A program made the translations under genes and the position numbers. Under the pieces are notes generated by a model that saw only the letters and a program-made list of their open reading frames with translations, was not told the DNA's origin and did no database searches. Below are positions 61,457 to 64,000 of a stretch of 64,000 nucleotides of DNA, piece after piece. Positions within the stretch are counted from its first letter, which is position 1, and every line of letters begins with the position of its first letter. The stretch lies in the NCBI GenBank assembly GCA_013816585.1, contig JACDEE010000002.1:124001-188000 (forward strand), given 5' to 3'. The stretch is from Sphingosinicella sp. GTDB lineage: Bacteria; Pseudomonadota; Alphaproteobacteria; Sphingomonadales; Sphingomonadaceae.

Positions 61457-63481
61457 ATGCATAAGAAAGCCATAACGCTCAGCCTGCTCGCCATATCGGT
61501 CACAGCGCTCGCGACCACCTCTCCCGGTGGGAAAGTGACGCGCCTTGAGCCGATCGCCATTCAGACGGTGCCCGTGGCGGTTCAACTTCCCCTGGTGACC
61601 GCGCCTCCGGCGCCTTCCTATCGCCCCGTGGCAGGAATTGATTTGGCGGTCAGCCGCTGGCGTCAGCTGCGCCAGAGCGATCGCCTGCCCTTTTCCTCTT
61701 ATGCCTCCTTCCTCACCCGCTATCGCGGATGGCCGGGAGAGGGGGCGATGCGGCGATCGGCCGAACAGGCGCTCGACCTCACTTCCTCGCATGCCGAAAC
61801 CCTCTCTTATTTCCAGGCATTTCCGCCCCTGACCGCCGGCGGCCACGCCTACCATGCCTTCGCTCTGCAGGCCGCGGGCCGTGCCGAAGAGGCAAGGGAG
61901 GCGGCCCGCCGCGCCTGGCATGGCGGCGTCATGCCCCGTATCGCCGAAGACCGCCTTCTGAGCCTGTTCAGCGCATCCTTGGGTCCGGTGGATCACGATA
62001 AGAGGCTCGACACCCTCCTTGCCAATGGCGACGTGACGAGCGCGCAGCGCACGATCGGTTTTGCTTCCGGCCCGCGCCGCGCCCTTTATGATGCGCGAAT
62101 AGCGCTGCAAACGCGCGCGCCCGACGCGATGGGCCGGGTTGCTGTCCTCGGCGCCGTCGGCAACGGCGATCCCGGCCTGCTGATCGATCGCGCCAATTGG
62201 CTACGCAACACGGGACAACCGCTGGCGGCACGTACCTTGCTCGCCCAGCCTCGACTATTGGCCACCAGGCCTGCCAATATCGAAAAATATTATGAAGCCT
62301 TGCTGGTCATGGCCAAGGCCTCCGCCAGTGACCGGCAATGGTCGGCCGCCTATCAGATTGCGAGCCAGATCGACGACGCTTATGCGCCCGGCACCAATAT
62401 CAGCCTGCAACCTTATGGCGAGCGCGACGAATATACGAGCCTTGCCTGGCTGGCCGGGACGACCGCCTTACATCAGCTCGGACGGCCGGCGGACGCGGTC
62501 GGCCTGTTCGAACGCTATGGCCGCGCCGCCTTGTCTCCCCAGACCCGGGCCAAGGGATTTTACTGGGCCGGACGCGCCGCCGCTCAGGCGCAGCAGGCGG
62601 CCCGCGCCAACGCCTTGTTCACCGAGGCGTCGGCCTATCCGGACCAATTTTACGGTCAATTGTCGCTGGAGCGGCTGGGGCGACCGATCCCCGCCCCTTT
62701 TGCGTCCGGCGTTCCGACGCCGGCAGCGCGCGGCGCTTTTGCCAGTCGCGACCTTGTCGAGGCGGTTCGATTGCTTGGACGTCAGGGCCAGCGCGAAGAC
62801 CAGTCGCTATTTGTCCGGGCTTTATCGGAACAGTTGAAAAGCAATGACGAGCGGACGCTGGCGGGCCAGCTGGGCGGCGAGATCGGCCGGCCCGACCTTG
62901 GCGTATGGGTGGCGCGCAGCGCGCGCAGCGAAGGCGCGAGCTTCTATGATCCCGCCGGCTTCCCCCAGGTGCCGATCCCGCCCGCTTACTCGCATCTTTC
63001 GGTCCTCAGTCATGCCATCATGCGGCAGGAAAGCTCGTTCGACCGCGCGGCGGCAAGCGGTGCCGGTGCCAGGGGCATGATGCAGCTGATGCCGGGCACG
63101 GCGCGCGAAACCGCGGGCAAGCTGGGCCTGCCCTATGATTATTCGCGGCTCACCAACGACCCCCAATATAATATCATGCTGGGCAGCCGCTATTTCAGCG
63201 ACCTGATGAACAGTTTCGGCAATTACGCACCACTCGCTGTAGCCGCCTACAATGCCGGGCCCGGCAATGTTCGGAAATGGATTCGCGAAAATGGCGATCC
63301 TCGGTTGCCGGGAGCCGACGTGCTCCGCTGGGTTGAGGAAATCCCCTATTTCGAGACCAAGAATTACGTTCATCGCGTACTGGAAAATGCGGTGGTCTAT
63401 GACAGCATGAACCCGGGCCGTGCCCGCAGCCCCGCCAATATGAGGCTGTCTTATTATCTGGGCAAAAGGCAGCCGGGATAG
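61457..63481 (+). CDS. Soluble lytic murein transglycosylase (Slt-type)
   Basis: Signal peptide; HAIMRQESSFDRAAASGAGARGMMQLMPGTARETA; AVAAYNAGPGNVRKWI; start 61457. Confidence 0.95.
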   Translation: MHKKAITLSLLAISVTALATTSPGGKVTRLEPIAIQTVPVAVQLPLVTAPPAPSYRPVAGIDLAVSRWRQLRQSDRLPFSSYASFLTRYRGWPGEGAMRRSAEQALDLTSSHAETLSYFQAFPPLTAGGHAYHAFALQAAGRAEEAREAARRAWHGGVMPRIAEDRLLSLFSASLGPVDHDKRLDTLLANGDVTSAQRTIGFASGPRRALYDARIALQTRAPDAMGRVAVLGAVGNGDPGLLIDRANWLRNTGQPLAARTLLAQPRLLATRPANIEKYYEALLVMAKASASDRQWSAAYQIASQIDDAYAPGTNISLQPYGERDEYTSLAWLAGTTALHQLGRPADAVGLFERYGRAALSPQTRAKGFYWAGRAAAQAQQAARANALFTEASAYPDQFYGQLSLERLGRPIPAPFASGVPTPAARGAFASRDLVEAVRLLGRQGQREDQSLFVRALSEQLKSNDERTLAGQLGGEIGRPDLGVWVARSARSEGASFYDPAGFPQVPIPPAYSHLSVLSHAIMRQESSFDRAAASGAGARGMMQLMPGTARETAGKLGLPYDYSRLTNDPQYNIMLGSRYFSDLMNSFGNYAPLAVAAYNAGPGNVRKWIRENGDPRLPGADVLRWVEEIPYFETKNYVHRVLENAVVYDSMNPGRARSPANMRLSYYLGKRQPG

Positions 63482-63527
63482 GCCGGGCTGGAGTAGCGCT
63501 TCGGACGGAACGGGCTAAAGCGGGCGG

Positions 63528-64000
63528 ATGACGGATCGTCCCAACTATATCAGCTCGGCAGGCTATCGCGCCCTCCGAGAGGAATATGAGGCCTTGTTTG
63601 CGGTAGAACGACCCAAGCTGGTGGAAACGATCAGCTGGGCCGCCGGTAATGGCGACCGTTCTGAAAATGGCGATTACATCTATGGCCGCAAACGGCTTCG
63701 CGAGATCGACCGGAGGATCAATTTCCTGTCGAAGCGGATGGCCAGCGCCAAGGTTATAGACCCTGCCGGCCACGAGGATAAAAGCCGCATATTGTTCGGC
63801 GCGACCGTGAAGCTTGTCGATGAAAAAGGCGAGGAGCGAGTCGTAACCCTGGTCGGCGAGGATGAGGCCGATGCCAGCGCCGGGCGGATCAGCTGGCAAT
63901 CGCCAATAGCACGCGCGATCCGCGGCGGGGCCATTGGCGACGTGCGGCGCGTGGTGCTGCCGTCCGGCACGCGCGAATATGAGATAATCGGGATCAATTA
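63528..64000 (+). CDS. greB: Transcription elongation factor GreB (runs to the window end)
   Basis: MTDRPNYISSAGYRALREEYEALFAVERPKLVETISWAAGNGDRSENGDYIYGRKRLREIDRRINFL...; no stop codon inside the window, so missing from the ORF track. Confidence 0.93.
   Translation, partial: MTDRPNYISSAGYRALREEYEALFAVERPKLVETISWAAGNGDRSENGDYIYGRKRLREIDRRINFLSKRMASAKVIDPAGHEDKSRILFGATVKLVDEKGEERVVTLVGEDEADASAGRISWQSPIARAIRGGAIGDVRRVVLPSGTREYEIIGIN

Overview
64 kb of chromosomal sequence from an alphaproteobacterium, most likely Sphingomonadales. Supporting signs are a double-domain Hfq, IspDF fusion, CckA next to recA, and a bamA-ompH-fabZ cluster lacking lpx genes. Most of it is housekeeping: lipA, ispDF, dusB, ntrYX-hfq-hflX, mazG, metG/holB/tmk, a riboswitch-controlled btuB-btuF-btuC-btuD locus, the rpsB-tsf-pyrH-frr-uppS-cdsA-dxr-rseP-bamA-ompH-fabZ cluster, pssA/psd, icd, alaS, recA, cckA, smpB, dapA, an slt-type transglycosylase and greB (cut by the window end). 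There is one tRNA-Ser(UGA). I saw no CRISPR array, prophage or intact transposon. The most interesting signals are: (1) a small single-TM protein gene at about 42.15 kb behind a perfect GAAC-N7-GAAC alphaproteobacterial LexA-type box, sharing 13/15 bases with a box upstream of recA in the same window, i.e. a candidate SOS-induced membrane protein; (2) a dif-like XerC/XerD site at 11189-11216 between convergent genes, with gene orientation and KOPS-like octamer polarity both switching there, which suggests the replication terminus; (3) a duplicated tRNA-Ser 3' end; (4) an apparent lack of a canonical start codon for hflX, consistent with a CTG start overlapping the hfq stop; (5) an NtrX without GAFTGA and a dusB-ntrYX locus without ntrBC; (6) a FATGUY-like single-domain receiver between cckA and recA. 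All calls are by eye from sequence and motif recognition; no searches were run.
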